From Sipunculus nudus (lineage: Eukaryota; Annelida; Sipuncula; Golfingiida; Sipunculidae), in assembly GCA_026874595.1 (NCBI GenBank), contig CM049313.1, positions 40,328,659-40,392,658 on the forward strand: a DNA stretch of 64,000 nucleotides, written 5' to 3'. Below the pieces are notes generated by a model, which was given only the letters and a program-made list of their open reading frames with translations, did not search any database and was not told where the DNA came from. The translations under genes were made by a program, and so were the position numbers. This document shows, piece by piece, positions 50,471 through 62,830 of the stretch (its first letter is position 1; every line of letters begins with the position of its first letter).

Positions 50471-51018
50471 ACATAGTTATAGTTATCAATGTTTGGTATG
50501 TTTCCAAATAGAATAGTTTCAATTGGTTGAATATTAAACTGCATTCCTCTCAGTAATTTCATAATTTGTAAAACTTTGTTGGAAAATCCAGTGGAAATAC
50601 TGTGAAGATAACCATAGAACCTGAAATTTCATTCTGTAACATTACAATAAGTTATGCTTATGAATATGTGAGGAAGGATGTGTCTGTGCTATATTTTATG
50701 TAGTATTGGTATGGTAAAATAAATGCTTCACTTTTAAAATGCATGATAAGACTGATTTATAAGGTTAAAATTGAATTAATCCCTTGCAAGGAAATTGCAT
50801 TGTCTTGTTCTTTATACATTGTTAATTAGAATATAAAGTAACATTTGTAATGAAAATATTGATCGTTAAGGTTACAAAATGAAAATGAACAGCGTTAAAT
50901 ATGTTTAAATCATTAAGGTGTCAAGCATTATAATAAGCCTTCTGTCGATGACAGACTTCGTATAAGAAAATGTTAATAAAACTAGGTCATATATCGCCTA
51001 CAATATATTTAATTTTAG
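50471..51018. other. AT-rich stretch, no feature seen
   Basis: No repeat or open frame of note. Confidence 0.5.
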
Positions 51019-51028
51019 TTTACACAAG

Positions 51029-51088
51029 TGATAGTGCTGGTTTAGCACTGTTGGCTGTGCGAGGTGTAGAAGCATCCCACATGTATAG
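51029..51088 (+). CDS. Candidate internal exon, unknown protein
   Basis: The open peptide is DSAGLALLAVRGVEASHMY plus a partial codon, followed by donor GTAATA. Two acceptors are possible: TTACACAAG at 51028 (phase 2 in, 60 bp), or the better-looking TTTAATTTTAG at 51018 (phase 1 in, 70 bp, adding YTS). Only the 51028 acceptor is phase-compatible with the candidate exon at 35394-35492. The exit phase 2 matches the entry of the exon-like segment at 53977. No family recognised. Confidence 0.33.
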
Positions 51089-51500
51089 GTAATAGTAAGA
51101 GTAATTGATACCCCAGTAATAGTAATAATAACAGATGGTAAAATGTGGTAATAGTAATAGTACATGATATATCACAAACAGAAAGATATTGTTATAATAA
51201 TACAATAACTCTAATAGACTCCATGTCTATTTAAAACATCCCACCAAAATATCTTTGAAATATAAAAAATATATAAATGATATAAAATAATACAAATTTT
51301 ATATTTGACATATATTTTTTGATAGATTTACCAACATTTTATCTAAACAATCCACCTAATGGTTGTTTCGGTGTAGGTGTATGAAGGTTTTGACCATGAA
51401 CCATCCAGTGGTTACTGAGTTAGTGTGACAGACAAAAACCCATCCATACAAAAGCCCATCCCTGAACTTGCAGAATAGGACAAAAGCCCACCCTTGACTA

Positions 51501-51504
51501 AATA

Positions 51505-51589
<85 letters not shown>
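51501..51589. repeat. (AT)n microsatellite
   Basis: About 80 bases of AT with one TATACATAT interruption. Confidence 0.96.
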
Positions 51590-51596
<7 letters not shown>

Positions 51597-51828
51597 ATTG
51601 TGAAACCCACAACTTTTAAAGTATATTACCTATTTTCCACTCATCTTTGTTATATGAATCATGTCAACTAATTCTTTGAGAATATAAAAAAACTAGTGAC
51701 CTGGCCCTTTTTTGTCAAGGTCATGCAAATATGCAGATATACATACACTGACTGACTGAACATGTTTTATTGAGCAGCTACAGGTGGCTGTAGTCAAGGC
51801 TCCAGCCCTTTGTGCTCCTAAAGCATAA

Positions 51829-52090
51829 TTGACATTTGATGGAGCCTATAGACGTGATGCCATATATATATGCAAGCGTTTTACCCATACTGGTGACCTG
51901 AGGAGAGCCACTGCACCCAAAGCCAAAAAGGCCAGGCAGAATACAAACCTATACCAACACCAGCAGCAGAGACCGAGCCAATCCAGAGAGCAGAACTTGA
52001 TCTTGAATGATTGGAGAGCGATTAACATTTTCATCATAAGCCTGCAGCCTGGAGTACTGTTATGTTTTCCATTTTACTCAATAAAGGTGT
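51829..52090 (+). other. Possible 3' terminal exon with poly(A) signal
   Basis: This block is noticeably less AT-rich than its surroundings. It opens a frame from 51829 with a basic, Gln-rich patch (APKAKKARQNTNLYQHQQQ). AATAAA at 52080-52085 is followed by a GT/T-rich stretch, the layout of an animal cleavage and polyadenylation site. A 125-codon frame (51829-52206) runs through the signal, so if this is an exon the real frame is shorter or different. It lies between candidate exons at 51029 and 52792. No homology recognised. Confidence 0.2.
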
Positions 52091-52791
52091 ATGTATTTGT
52101 TTTTAGTGATATGAGGTGTTTGTTTATGTGTATTTGTTGTCTTGTTTGTTGCCTCTCGCAGGTGTGCGTGATAAGTTTGTATTGTGTTATATCCTGTAAG
52201 CAATGATGAGAATACAACATATGCTGGTAGGGATAGTCTGTCTTCAAAATATAGTACTGCCCTTCCAGTATCCTCCAGAGAACCCCCGTCATAGCATGTT
52301 GTTATCCCCTGCATATTTTATATATTATTTTTGTAAAAGGAATAAAAGTGTATTTTGTGTGTGGGTGTATAAGCAAGTGTGTGTAGCAGAGAAATCCTGA
52401 CCATGCAATTTGTTTGATGTTGTATCTGAAAAATATTAGGGTGAATATCATGTGCAAGAATAATATAATACGGTGCTTTTTTTTTTAATTTTTATTTTTC
52501 TTGGCTAGTTTTTCATATGGTAATGGTCTGGTATTACCATACATTTTATTAGTAGCTTCTATAATGGTTATTGCAGTGCATTCTTCATGCAGAAATACAT
52601 TAATATTCTGAACCCCTTAGCTTTTTAAGAATTGCTTATTTCCCTTGAAGTTGGATATATAATAATTGTCGAGGTGTGTATGTAATTATATATACATTTT
52701 TATGCTCTGCAAGAAATGCTCAGTTTTCATATTTCTATGTGACGTTTTGAATTTATATTTGTAGCAGACATTTCTTTAGCACCGACCACAG

Positions 52792-52895
52792 AACACTTTG
52801 AGTACAGTCTATCCTTTAATTCAGATGCAGAAAAAGGAATTTGATGAACTCAAGCAACAGAGATAATAAGTGACTGTCCAGGATCATTCCCAAAG
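52792..52895 (+). pseudogene. Exon-like core, copy 1 of 3 (decayed)
   Basis: Acceptor CACCGACCACAG and donor GTATAG enclose 104 bases alignable with 53977-54081. No frame is fully open: in one frame YSLSFNSDAEKGI corresponds to QTLYFDWDAKKAC of copy 2 and is then followed by two stops, and a one-base length difference shifts the frame. It looks like a decayed duplicate. Confidence 0.4.
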
Positions 52896-53976
52896 GTATA
52901 GATGAAATTTTTGTAATGTATTTACTCCTTTTAGTTCTTCCAAGATTGCTCCTTACAAATAAACTAGTAAGAGCTTCCCATTGTTTAGCTTCCAATCATA
53001 CATGTTGCTCACAATGACCTTGGTAGAATATTACCTGTTCTTGAGTTCAAGACTTCAGCCAGGTTTCCATGGGCCGAGTTCACCTGCTGGATACACTGAT
53101 ATATAGTTTCTAGTAAATTGCACCGCAATACACCCTTCACAGAATTTACTTTTTTTGTTGTTAGAACCCCGCTTGAAAAGGGGTGTATTATAGTGATTGA
53201 CTTGTCCATCTGTCCACCCTTTCATCTTATCTTTTCTGTCCATCCGGGATGCTTTCTTTCGAGTGCAGTATTTCAATGAGATCTTTCTAGAATTCATGGT
53301 TCAAAATGGTGCCTTTTATCCAATTACAGACCTGCTTAATACCTATTATGGAGACTGGACCTCAGTAAGTGATTTTCATGCAAAATTTTGACAGAACATT
53401 GACACCCTTGAGGGTTTGTGTGCTTTAAAATTTCAGACTGCTGTTGAATCCATATATATATGGCTGCCAATCAAATACTTTAAATCTTTTTACAATAACG
53501 TTTTAGACAATCCTGTGATTGTTTTATTAATTTTTTTCCCTTTTAGATTATTTATGGTAAAAAATTTCAGACCAATCTGACTTTCAATATGGATCCCTGT
53601 CCCTTGGGCTGCCATTTTAGGAGCTGGAGCTAATTGAGGACCTTCAACCTCTAGTTTCATAATTGACTAATTTCTTTTGTGATTTTGTACCTGTAATTTG
53701 CTTCAAAATAAGTTATTTACAATGAGGTCAGAATTTGTCTAAGGACACTCTAGTTGGATTAGTCTTAGTAGAAACAGCAGTCCTAATAGCAAAATAAAAA
53801 AGGATCAAAGTTTGTCTTGTGACAACCCCTCTGAGTTTGGCCTTGCAGGATCAATGATTCTGCTCCAACAGATCAGTGTAGGAATTGCTACATATAGTTT
53901 ATTTATGTTAATATTTTTTTTGTGATTCTTCAGTTGATATAAGAAATTTCCACCATTGTTTTAATTCCTATCACAG

Positions 53977-54081
53977 AACTCCTCAGCAGACATTATACTT
54001 TGATTGGGATGCAAAAAAGGCCTGTGATGTACACTCAACAACAAAGATGTTCGAAGTGACAACCCTGGACAATTCCTGAAG
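53977..54081 (+). CDS. Exon-like core, copy 2 of 3 (best preserved)
   Basis: Acceptor TTTTAATTCCTATCACAG and donor GTATAG enclose 105 bases, phase 2 in and out. The peptide contains TPQQTLYFDWDAKKACD and STTKMFEVTTLDNS. One in-frame TGA at 54077-54079, two bases before the donor, breaks it; a C-to-T change from CGA would explain it. Its entry phase fits the candidate exon ending at 51088. It is one of three homologous segments at a period of about 1.2 kb. It may be a real exon with a recent nonsense change, or a pseudo-exon. Confidence 0.35.
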
Positions 54082-55179
54082 GTATAGTTGGAATTATTTT
54101 AATACAGATGTTCTCAGAACATACCCTTGCAGAAAAAATTGTATTTGAGGCACACTCAATAAGCACAGAAAAAGTAAAAAAGAAATGTAAATGGAGCATG
54201 GTTTAAGCACTACTTAGTCATGTAAAAAACACCTTTGAGGTATTGTTCAGTGTGCATAAATGTTATCACAATTGAATGGTACTTTGAAAATATTTGAGCA
54301 GACCTAGGAGCACTATAAAAGCAGTTAATCAGTTTATTTGGAGCACCAAAGCAGCAATTTCAGCACATTGTATTTCTGAAGCACAGAATCAGTACACTTG
54401 GAGCACTAAAGAAGCACATGCAGTTTCAGCATTTTCAAAGTATTTCTGTGCAGCATTTCACTGAAAGCACAAAATAAGCACAAATGAAGCACACTTTAAG
54501 CACACTTCATGTCCCAAAATTTCTGTAAGGGTATGTTTAAATGGATGGTGGGATTATCTCAGATGTAAAATCATGGGACGAATTTACAGTACCAGCAAGT
54601 ATGTGTGAACAGCCTTTCATAATTAATATATTTACAGTTCTCCTGTTAATTCTTCAGACATTCTTTCATATAAATATATTTGTTTTAAAGAGAAACAGCT
54701 CCCATTTGTCATCATACATGTTGTACACAATGATCATGCTAGTATATGTGTATAGCCAATTCTTGAGTTCATGACTTTTTTCCAGGTTTGCATAAACTGA
54801 GATCACCAAATGGAAACTCTTATAGTTTCTGACAAATGGCACTGAAATACACCCTTCACTAAATTAAAGATATTTTGAATTATTAATTCTTTTTTTTTAT
54901 TTTGTATCTTTTTTGGTAATTTACTTTAAGTAGGATCAGAATTAATTTAGGATATTCTAATTGGATTTTGTCCGAGTGGTCAAATTTCAATCCTACTAGC
55001 ATAAACAAAGATCATGGGTTTGTCTGACATCAACTCCTATTGGAGTGAGTTCTTACAGGATCAGCATTTCAAATTGATTGGAACAGTCATTGTTACATTA
55101 AGTATATTTATTGGAATATTCTTTTTTGTGATTTTTAAATTTATATGAGTCACTTATATTGTTTTAATTCCTATCACAG

Positions 55180-55305
55180 AACCCTGTTGCAGTTTTTCTC
55201 CGCTGATGGGGTTACAGAAGTGCTCTACTGGTGGAGTTACAGAAAATTTATGGTTCCTTAAAAGCAACCGAGGTGAAATGACAATACCTGGATACACCTT
55301 GAAGG
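55180..55305 (+). pseudogene. Exon-like core, copy 3 of 3
   Basis: It has the same acceptor context (TTTTAATTCCTATCACAG) and a GTATAC donor as copy 2. It is 126 bases long. In the phase-2 frame it opens as FFSADGVTEVLYWWSYRKF and then hits a stop. Another frame (GGVTENLWFLKSNRGEMT) stays open across the whole segment and beyond. The similarity to copies 1 and 2 is strongest in the flanking intron-like sequence. Confidence 0.35.
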
Positions 55306-55323
55306 TATACTCAAGTGATATTA

Positions 55324-55360
55324 TTTTTAGCTCAGCTGACTGTAAGTCATCTGAGCTATA
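55324..55360 (+). repeat. Isolated hairpin head of the interspersed family
   Basis: TTAGCTCAGCTGACTGTAAG plus TCATCTGAGCTAT is the hairpin seen at 31355 and elsewhere, but here it is not followed by the GTCCG tract. It begins about 18 bp after the third exon-like core. Confidence 0.7.
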
Positions 55361-56220
55361 TCCATCACTATTTAGCACTATTTCTCCTTTTGTGTGTTCA
55401 TCTGGGGCACAACTGTTCATAGTTCATAGCAGGGCACAGATTGTAACCATTCAACCTAGAAACTTCTCAAAATAGAAAACCTTGTGGGAGGACCTTGGAA
55501 AATCTCCCAAGAACCCAGGTCAAAACTGTTCAATACATGTCAATACTCTGTGAGCTTCACAGCAAAAATATGCCTTGAAGCACTATGATTATCTGTTGAT
55601 TACCTTATTAACACCATGTCGTTTGAAGTATAGTTTAATTTTAACTCATGTTTGATACAATTTTTTTCTCTAAGTTTTGGCAGGAGTTTTAAAACTGATG
55701 ACCTTGAACTTCATGTCAAATATGTGGCTTTCTAGGATTTCTTGTGAATTCTGAAGTATTGCATATTGTTTTCTCAAATGGGATAAACATTTTAGTGACA
55801 GGCAAATACCTGAAATGTGTGGTAAACCTCACGCAAAATGCAACAAAAGCAAAATCACCTCATTTTGATTCCTGGTTATGGCCTTAATGTAAAAAAAAAA
55901 GTTTTATGCAATATTGTGTTGAGAAAGTTTAAAAATCATCACACTTGTCCAGGCAGAAAATACCTTTATTTCACTATACATCAGCATTCAAATGGAGTTG
56001 TATGAATGATCTCATCTGTTGGTTATCATCATGCTTATTCCTGTTCAAGATGTTTTGAAATAGTGTATTTCATGAACTACAATATACAGTGGTATAGATC
56101 TAAAAAATCAGTGAATTCAAGGGACATCATGTGCAACACTATTCAAGTTGAAAATGATAAAAATAACCAAAGATCTCTATAAAACATTAACATTGTAAAA
56201 ACTGTTGATATACATTACAA

Positions 56221-58815
56221 TTTTTAATTCAGATGACTTAATGTCATCTGAGCTATAGTTATGATGAATTGTATGTCATCTGTGCGTCTGTCTGTCTGTT
56301 CATTAGACTGGCACATTTTGAAATTAGACTTACGAATCCAAAATTTGAGACATTTTATTTAATCAAGATTTAAATGTATGAAAGAAATTAGATCAAAATA
56401 TTGTAAATTCTTCAAGTTTATAGCATATAAAAGTGTGCGATCATCACCTTCCATTTTGCACAACTTTGACCATGGCACATTTTATTCCTGTAAACACACT
56501 GCTGGTTTGCTTTTGACAGAAGGTACACATAAGGGTTTAATCTGTTAAAATATGAAATTTGAAAATATAAGCTCAGAAACAGGGCTCTTTCTTGATTTTT
56601 TTTGGGAGGCTCTATTGTATTCACTTGCATTGTTAACTTAGTTCTAAGCAGCCCACTGTTGGTCACTGGAACTCATTTAATACAGCATTGCCTGCATACC
56701 CCACTTCAAGGGGATAATTATTCCATTACACTTGATGTATATGGCCGGGATATTGCTGTGGGGGTGGGATGAGATATGATTTGAGATTAACTGCAACAGT
56801 AGGGTGCTTCTGAGTGATGCATTTCATATCAGGTATAGTATTCAGCTCTGTCCATCCGTGAACAATTTTATTCGACATAAAATATCTAAAAAAAGGCCAA
56901 CAAAATAAAAAGGTATGGTTCTCAGGCTCTTTTTTTTTTAGAAATCACTGCAGGTGGGCGTTCTTTTCTTTTACCATTTATTGTATGTTTCAGTGAAAAT
57001 GTCATATGACCATGCATATGGAAAAGTATGAAAATAACAGGGTGTTTTTGCTAAACAGGTAAAAGCACTACATAACAAAGGAAATTGTATCAAAATTGTA
57101 TTATTTTAATTTCTTGAAAGATGAAAATCAAAATAAAAATGTTTGATGCCAGGTATTAAAATTGACGCAGGCGGTGCTTGAGAACCTTACCTTTTATTTT
57201 TTTATGCCTAAGATATCTCAGTTTTTACTCAGATCTACTCTTAATTGTTGTAGCAGGTGCATCGTATGGGTTTCTAGAGCTGATAAGGTTTTGGTCATAC
57301 TTGAATGATTTTTTTTATTTTTAAAATCTTTTTATACAAAATTTTTATATTTCATATGTGACACTAAAAAGTTTTTCCTGGGATTATTGGAATAGCACGA
57401 AAACTGACAAGGGCTTTGATGGATTTTCAAGAAACTAACCATTACTATTTACCAATAGATTATCTCACCCGAGTTTGATTAAAGGCAAATCCCCGGCCAC
57501 ATATTTAATGAGGTCATAGGTCACAGAGCTATTTTGAAGGGTTGCCGTGATAACTTAGTAGGAATATGATGGATTTTTGTCAATCTCAGCAGAAATATTA
57601 ATCAATTAAATATCTCACCTAATTTTTATTCCCAGCCAAATCCACGCATATTTAATTAGGACACCAAACTTTGGTGGCACCATTGTGACTTACCAAAATT
57701 CTTATGGATTTTCATGAAACACTATAAACATAAACACTAATAGTGTTTCCCACTTGAATTTCATTCTCATAAAAATTCAAGCATATTTCATGAGGTCAGA
57801 GTTCAGCAGATTAGGTTCTCTGATTAAGCCTGCACAAAGTGTTTTTGAACAATTTTGTGACTGTGAGTGTGTGTTTTCTAGTTGTTATTGTTTGAACTGT
57901 ATTTCCAAAACTAAAGTTATTTCATCGCAAATGTAATCCACAAGATGCCATGTTGTGCTATTGTGGCACTTTAAAGAAACTAATTTCCACTTGAATAATT
58001 TAACCAAGTTAACATTCAAAATAAAATTAAATCCACCTGTGTGCATAATGTGATGTTATATTACCAAAATTAAGGATAAATGATGATGATATTGAGAAAT
58101 TTGAATTGACTTATAGATCCAGATATATATGTTATATTGCAAATGTACGAAAATCAAAATGGTGAAACAAAGAAAATTGATAAAGTAATAAGTGAGGATC
58201 TAATGCACATTCATTATTTTCCTGCCTCAGACAAATTTGAAATAAAGTGATCAGCCTTGTTTGTCTCCCCTGTCAGTCTACCCATTTTTATATTCAGTAA
58301 TCATGGATCAACTGTTTTTCCTGTACTAACTGTTGAATTAAATTTTATATCCCATAAGTATATTCAGAGATGTTGTAACTCCCACCATTTAGCGCCATTG
58401 AAAACCCCTACCTTGCATCTCTGGACTGGGGCTGTTAGTTATTTGAAAAAAAAATATATAAAACTGAAAAAAAAGGTGTAGAAAAAAATTAGAATTTAAT
58501 TGAACACACGTGTCATCTGCTGAGCTGTCAACAACTTATCAAGGAGTCAACCACTGATCATGGTGTTGGTATGTATCTGATGTTTAAAACTGCTTACAAT
58601 GTTTCAGTTTCATCATTAGAAGACACATGGTCAGATCACATAGTATTATTTGCAACAATTTTCTTACTTGTCAGTACAAATCTATCATATTAACCAATAC
58701 CCACCTTATACTACCTTTTCCTCTCAGACTTTATCTCCATTAGTTTTTATTTTAGTTTTTTCCTTTAAGGTCATTTTTAGCATAGCACAATGACCAACAG
58801 GTCCCTTGTTTTAAT
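56221..58815 (+). repeat. Hairpin-headed family, interrupted copy
   Basis: 56221-56650 aligns with 31365-32100 (head, GTCTGTCTGTC, TTTGACCATGGCAC, GGAGGCTCT). 57935-58815 aligns with 33310-34210 (ATCCACAAGATGCCAT, TTTTCCTGCCTCAG, terminus GGTCCCTTGTT). The 1.3 kb between (56651-57934) does not match the family well. Confidence 0.65.
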
Positions 58816-58829
58816 CACCATATCAGTAA

Positions 58830-60539
58830 AATCATGCAGATGTGTAATGATTACAATTTAAATTAGACATCCTCTTTCGATTCTTATCACAAAGTGTCTG
58901 TGTGAGTTATTCACAGGGTTGCTAGCAGTCAACTCTGAAAAAAATCTTGGACTTTTACCTGACTGTTCCTGGACTTTTAGTTGATTTTCAGGGATAAACT
59001 AACCAACAAAATTTAAATTCCCTCTAGGAAATGTCATTCTACTGCTAACACAAACCAAATCTTTATTTGCAAAATTGTAACTGTAAAGCATAGCAAACTA
59101 AAACTAGAAATTTGGAATGACAGTGTATCATTTAAAAAAAGATTCACTTTGTTATCTAGCATTAATCATGTTTATAAATTTATCATACAGTAACAACGAA
59201 CGACTTCTATGGATCAGTGTAACTGCACTGTGTTCTGCCTTTCTAGTTTGTTACCTGGTCAGATTCATGTCCATGCATAAAATGTTTTACTAGTACTAAA
59301 TATTAGTTCTGTATTACTGCTAAGAAACAGGTGACCTTTCATTGATGGTTGGTGCTATATGCATACATTTTGTGTATCCATGCTCTGCATCATCAGTCAG
59401 TATGTATGTTCAAAAATCAAAGGGATTTAAGATTTAATCTACTTACATAACACAACAATATTTGAAAGGAAAATGAAAAAGTAGTATGAAATTATTGAAC
59501 GCTGGCTCATGAGATGAAAAGGTCTTCCTGTTGGATAATCAACTGCAGTTGCCATATAAGCCATTAAAATTCCGACTTCTCCCTTGCATACAATCATCAG
59601 AAAATCCAATTACTTTTTTGGAATTCCATGACATTTCCCTGCCCTTGAAAACATAATATTTTCCCTTTCCTTTCCCTGACCACTGGCAACCTTATATGCA
59701 GCTAGAGCCCCCACAGTTTCCACAAGCCAGGGTGCATGATATGTGATTCTTTTTGCATGTGCTTTTGAAGAAGCAAATACCTCACCACTTAACATAAACC
59801 AGACCGATCATTAGCTGTTTTAGTATACTTTCTAACAACATCTACTAACCGAGAGTATTGGTCAATCCCTCTGTATCATGGTTGAATATCTAATTACTAC
59901 AATATCAGTGCAACAGAATAGATCAGGTCCCCCCCCCCCCAAAAAAAAAAAAAATCTTCTAGGGTACAATGTTTTTGTCAAGCAGTATGACAGGGGAACC
60001 ATACATTCACGTCTGGATAAAATATTTTTGCAGTTTCAGGACCTAAGGAAGAATATCTTGCTCAGCAGTATTATATCAGAGATTGTGTACATTGACATTT
60101 TTATTGCATAAAATTCTCTTATATGCTAATTAGTGGTTGCCATCATTTTCCTAGCCGTGACAACCAGCCTCAGTAGGCAATTGGATAGTTGGGCTGGTAA
60201 GCCTACTCGAGTTGTGATACAAGTAATATCAAGGAATGCATCACAGTGGTCTTGCATCAGGTTGCATTCATATTGTGGTAAACGTTCTGCCCATAATCTC
60301 AATATCATGCTAAGAATGATGAATTAAAACAATAGTATACATGTGAGCTCACAACCCAAACTGAAACACTGTCTCCATGGACACGGGTCATTTCCTGTAT
60401 TGTATGCAAGCTGCCTGCCTATTGTAACCCATACGAGCCATGCTTGTATTCATGCCGTCATAAATTCAACAAACATGCCGAGGGTTTTACCAATGTGCTG
60501 GGTTAAAACTGAACATTTTTGCACATGTTTGGTACTTCT
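58830..60539. other. Stretch without a supported gene
   Basis: It holds C12 followed by A14 at 59929-59954 and short overlapping frames on both strands around 60126-60330 (60-64 codons). The frames at 59980-60110 and 60133-60327 have mixed composition but no splice context I trust. Confidence 0.45.
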
Positions 60540-61770
60540 CCTCCCCTAACACACCCGTTCAATACACAGGACTAATAAACAAGATGAATATTCTTATAAT
60601 TTCTGTATTAATTTTTTTGTTGAGACTTGAAAAATTTGCAGGATTTAAATCCTAATATTCAAATGTGATAAAATATTAGAAACTTATGTAAGTGCTCACC
60701 GCATATTTTAAGATTTAATGAGAAATAATTCTTTATTTACATTTCATTCATTTCTCTTAAGGTTGACTGGCCCTTGATATGAATAAAACTATTATTTACT
60801 TTGTTAATCAGGAATATGGGATTAATTTTTTCACTCATATGGCCTTATATTTAAATATTGAAAACTTGATTACATACACACATTTTTAGCTCAGCTGACT
60901 GTTAGCCATCTGAGCTATAGTCATGGTCCCTTGTCCGTCTGTCTGGCTATCTGGCCATGAACACGGCATAATATAAAACTCTTGGACCTATAAATCCAAA
61001 ATTTGGCATACAGTTAGATGTCTAAAAAATCTCCTACCATATCCCATATCAAGTCACTATGACATTCATTCCTTTGAGATATTAAGGAAAAACCTCATTT
61101 TTCCATTAAAAACCCATTGTTGCACTTAATTCAAGGCTGCCGGATATAAAAACCACTGATCTGTTTTTGATCATATTTCATATGTACATGTTCCTCTATA
61201 TATATCCTCTAATCATACCAGATATTATGTCAGTATTGCTTTATTTTTTTTAAGTCATGGGCCCACATGACTTAAAAAAATCAGGAAATATATTTACTCA
61301 CTAACCATGAAAATTGCTGAAGCTAGAGACTTTTTTTCAAGGAAATGACTTTATTAAAACTGAATTTTGCAATATTTTTAATTTATTTGCATAAATATAA
61401 AAATCAACCTTGTTCATGAAATGTTTTTTTAGCTCAGCTGACTGTCAGTCATCTGAGCTATAGTTGTGGTCCACTGTCCGTCTGTCCGTCCGCCCATAGA
61501 TGTGGCACGTTTTGAAACCGTAAGACCTAGGAATCCAGAATTCTGCATAATACTAGATGTCCTCAAGATCTACTACCAAGCTGAAAACTGGGTCTTTGCA
61601 ACTTTGTTCCTTTGAGAAATTAAGGAAAAACCTCAATTTTTTATTAAAGACCTATTTTCACACTTCAGGACTGCCTAATATCAAAACCACTTATCTGGTT
61701 TTCCTCATATTTACCATAAATATTCCACTATATAGTTCCTATGTACATGCCAGAAATTAGATCTTCATTA
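60540..61770 (+). repeat. Three adjoining fragments of the hairpin-headed family
   Basis: 60540-60880 matches 32385-32740 (TTCAATACACAGGACTAATA). At 60885 a new copy starts with the hairpin TTTTTAGCTCAGCTGACTG and runs to about 61420. Another starts at 61425 with the same hairpin and runs to about 61770. The head-to-tail layout resembles 30777-34210. Confidence 0.75.
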
Positions 61771-61799
61771 TATAATTGTATACGCCAAAAAAAAAAGTT

Positions 61800-62830
61800 T
61801 TGTGGATACTATGTTTTTGACCGGGTTCTGCCACCACCACGTTCGTTTCCCGAGAACTACTGTGAGACTATTGGACAGATTTTTCCAAAACTTGCACCAA
61901 TTATTGGGTCACAAGTGAACTGGTGCCTAACCAATTGGCCTTGACCTCTGACCTTTCCTCTCTGCCCAGCTTCCGTTTGTGCGTCTGTTTCCACACATAA
62001 ACCCACATATATCTCGAGAACCATTTGACCGATCAGGAAAAAAATTTTGTACAAATGTAGGGCTTGGATAGCTTTATAACATACACAAAAAATGGTGGCG
62101 CCACCTGCAACCATGTTTGCACAGTGTCTGTCAGTTCATCTGCCTTGGGTTAAAATCACTCATATCTCTGCAGTGGTTTGACTAATTCACCTGGAATTCG
62201 GCATGCGTATACATCCTAGATAGCTTTCTTGATTTTATAACAGGTGGCACCACCTACATTCACGTTCACGCTGCAGACATCCAAGCTCATATCTTGGGAA
62301 AAAAAATTTACACAAATGTAGCCCTTGGATAGCTTTATAACTTACACAAAAATTGTGGCGCCACCTGCAGCCATATTTGCACAGCGTCCATCTGTTTGTC
62401 TGCCTTGGGTAAAAATCACTCATATCTCTGCGCTGGTTTGACCAAATTACCTGAAATTCAGCATGCGTATACATCCCGCATAGCTTTCTTGATTTTATGA
62501 CAGGTGACGCCACCTATATTCACGTTCATGTTGTAGACATCCATGCTTTGTCTCTGGATCTGTCAACCAATTAGGAAAAAATTTTTACAAAAATGTAGCC
62601 CTTGGATAGCTTTATAACGTACACAAAAATGGTGGTGCCACCTGCAGTCATTTTTGCACAGCGTCCATCTGTTTGTCTGCCTTAGGTTAAAATCACTCAT
62701 ATCTCTGCAGTGGTTTGACCAAATTACCTGTTATTCGGCATGCATATACATCCTGGATAGTTTCTCGTTCAAAAACAGGTGGCACCACCTACAATCATGT
62801 TTACGTGGCACACATCCATTCTAATATGTA
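61800..62830 (+). repeat. 260-278-bp tandem repeat, three copies
   Basis: CTTGGATAGCTTTATAAC starts at 62063, 62324 and 62600. CTCATATCTCTGC recurs at about 62159, 62419 and 62697. Each unit has the palindrome GGTGGCGCCACC (altered to GGTGGTGCCACC in copy 3) and a second, related GGTGGCACCACC. 61800-61990 carries a related CCGAGAACTACTGTGAGACT motif and looks like the single-copy edge. ORFs here are artefacts. Confidence 0.88.

Larger units (their letters stand above)
52400..55310 (+). repeat. Three-copy tandem duplication, about 1.2-kb unit
   Basis: Exon-like cores start at 52792, 53977 and 55180 (spacing 1185 and 1203). Flanks also align: CATACATGTTG(C/T)(T/A)CACAATGA, CTTGAGTTCA(A/T)GACTT and AATACACCCTTCAC occur at 53000-53145 and again at 54715-54865. 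ACAGGATCAGCATT at about 55055 resembles GCAGGATCAATGATT at about 53845. Divergence is substantial, so the duplication is old. Confidence 0.65.

Noticed and set aside
51356-51610. 84-codon minus-strand frame
   Set aside because: Half of it is an (AT)n microsatellite.
60126-60330. Overlapping 60-64-codon frames on opposite strands
   Set aside because: Both strands are open over the same bases with no splice signals or domain; probably chance in a less AT-rich patch.
61857-62513. Minus-strand frames of 85 and 92 codons with similar CVCYKAIQALHLYK / CVSYKAIQGLHLCK segments
   Set aside because: They are two units of the same tandem repeat read on the minus strand, not paralogous proteins.
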